Positions 8,382 to 8,454 of a stretch of 8,454 nt of DNA are shown piece after piece; the stretch's first letter is position 1, and the number at the start of each line of letters is the position of its first letter. Below the pieces are notes generated by a model. It was not told where the DNA came from. It saw nothing but the letters and a program-made list of their open reading frames with translations, and ran no database searches. Source of the DNA: an uncultured Clostridia bacterium (GTDB lineage Bacteria > Bacillota > Clostridia > Oscillospirales > Acutalibacteraceae); NCBI GenBank assembly GCA_945875045.1, contig CAMCIX010000050.1, positions 1-8,454 on the forward strand, read 5' to 3'. A program made the translations under genes and the position numbers.

Positions 8382-8423
8382 AAAGCAAACAAGCCGTCCG
8401 ACCCTTTTTGGGGTTCGGACGGC
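8382..8423 (-). terminator. Intrinsic terminator upstream of the rpoBC promoter
   Basis: In the minus-strand transcript, GCCGUCCGA (8423-8415) pairs perfectly with UCGGACGGC (8401-8393). After a bulged A, three further C-G pairs form (8413-8411 with 8404-8402), closed by a CAAAAA loop. The U-rich run UUGUUUGCUUU (8392-8382) follows at once. Read on the plus strand, the first T-run is 13 nt past the stem, so the minus direction fits better. It would end the transcript of the gene upstream of rpoB, which lies outside the window, just before the rpoBC promoter. Confidence 0.82.
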
Positions 8424-8454
8424 CGAAATTTAACGATTTTTTATATATTTTTCG

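Noticed and set aside
8430..8453. Minus-strand codons EKYIKNR followed by TAA as the C-terminus of an upstream gene
   Set aside because: Only seven codons are visible before the window ends, the stop is just 6 bp from the terminator stem, and the sequence does not look like the end of L7/L12. It is possible but unsupported.

Overview
This window covers a bacterial RNA polymerase operon, rpoB-rpoC, on the minus strand, plus the end of a convergent alpha/beta-hydrolase gene on the plus strand at the left edge. The beta' subunit (1214 aa) lacks a large trigger-loop insertion and carries both four-cysteine zinc sites. The beta core resembles that of Gram-positive Clostridia. Together with moderate GC and AT-rich intergenic DNA, this suggests a member of the Clostridia, perhaps near Ruminococcaceae/Oscillospirales. 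That placement is inference from memory of the families, not a computed phylogeny.

Layout from left to right. Bases 1-48 are not biological: they are an Illumina Nextera P5/i5/Read 1 adapter with the 19-bp transposon mosaic end, so the contig end was not trimmed. Genomic DNA starts at 49 and opens inside a 5'-truncated alpha/beta-hydrolase gene (to 563, +). The gap at 564-710 holds five tandem copies of a degenerate 7-bp repeat (587-621) and a strong hairpin terminator (656-695) best formed in the rpoC transcript. Next come rpoC (711-4355, -) and rpoB (4368-8186, -), separated by 12 bp that contain the rpoC ribosome binding site. Right of rpoB (8187-8454) are an mRNA leader of about 140 nt, a near-consensus promoter (TTGACT, 17 bp, TATAAT) with AT-rich DNA upstream of it, and another minus-strand terminator that separates the operon from whatever lies upstream.

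How the parts work together: the two large RNA polymerase subunits appear to form their own bicistronic unit, with a dedicated promoter, insulated at both ends by hairpin terminators. It is not visibly joined to rplJ-rplL upstream or to rpsL-rpsG downstream. Both coding regions are intact, with every catalytic and zinc-binding motif checked in place.

I see no new multi-gene system here. The observations most worth a second look are small: the adapter and the false gene start it creates, the 7-bp tandem repeat, the very acidic C-terminal tail of beta (35 acidic and 1 basic residue in 76), rpoB and rpoC sharing a reading frame with a single stop between them, and a 36-codon open frame in the rpoB leader that ends inside the rpoB Shine-Dalgarno region.
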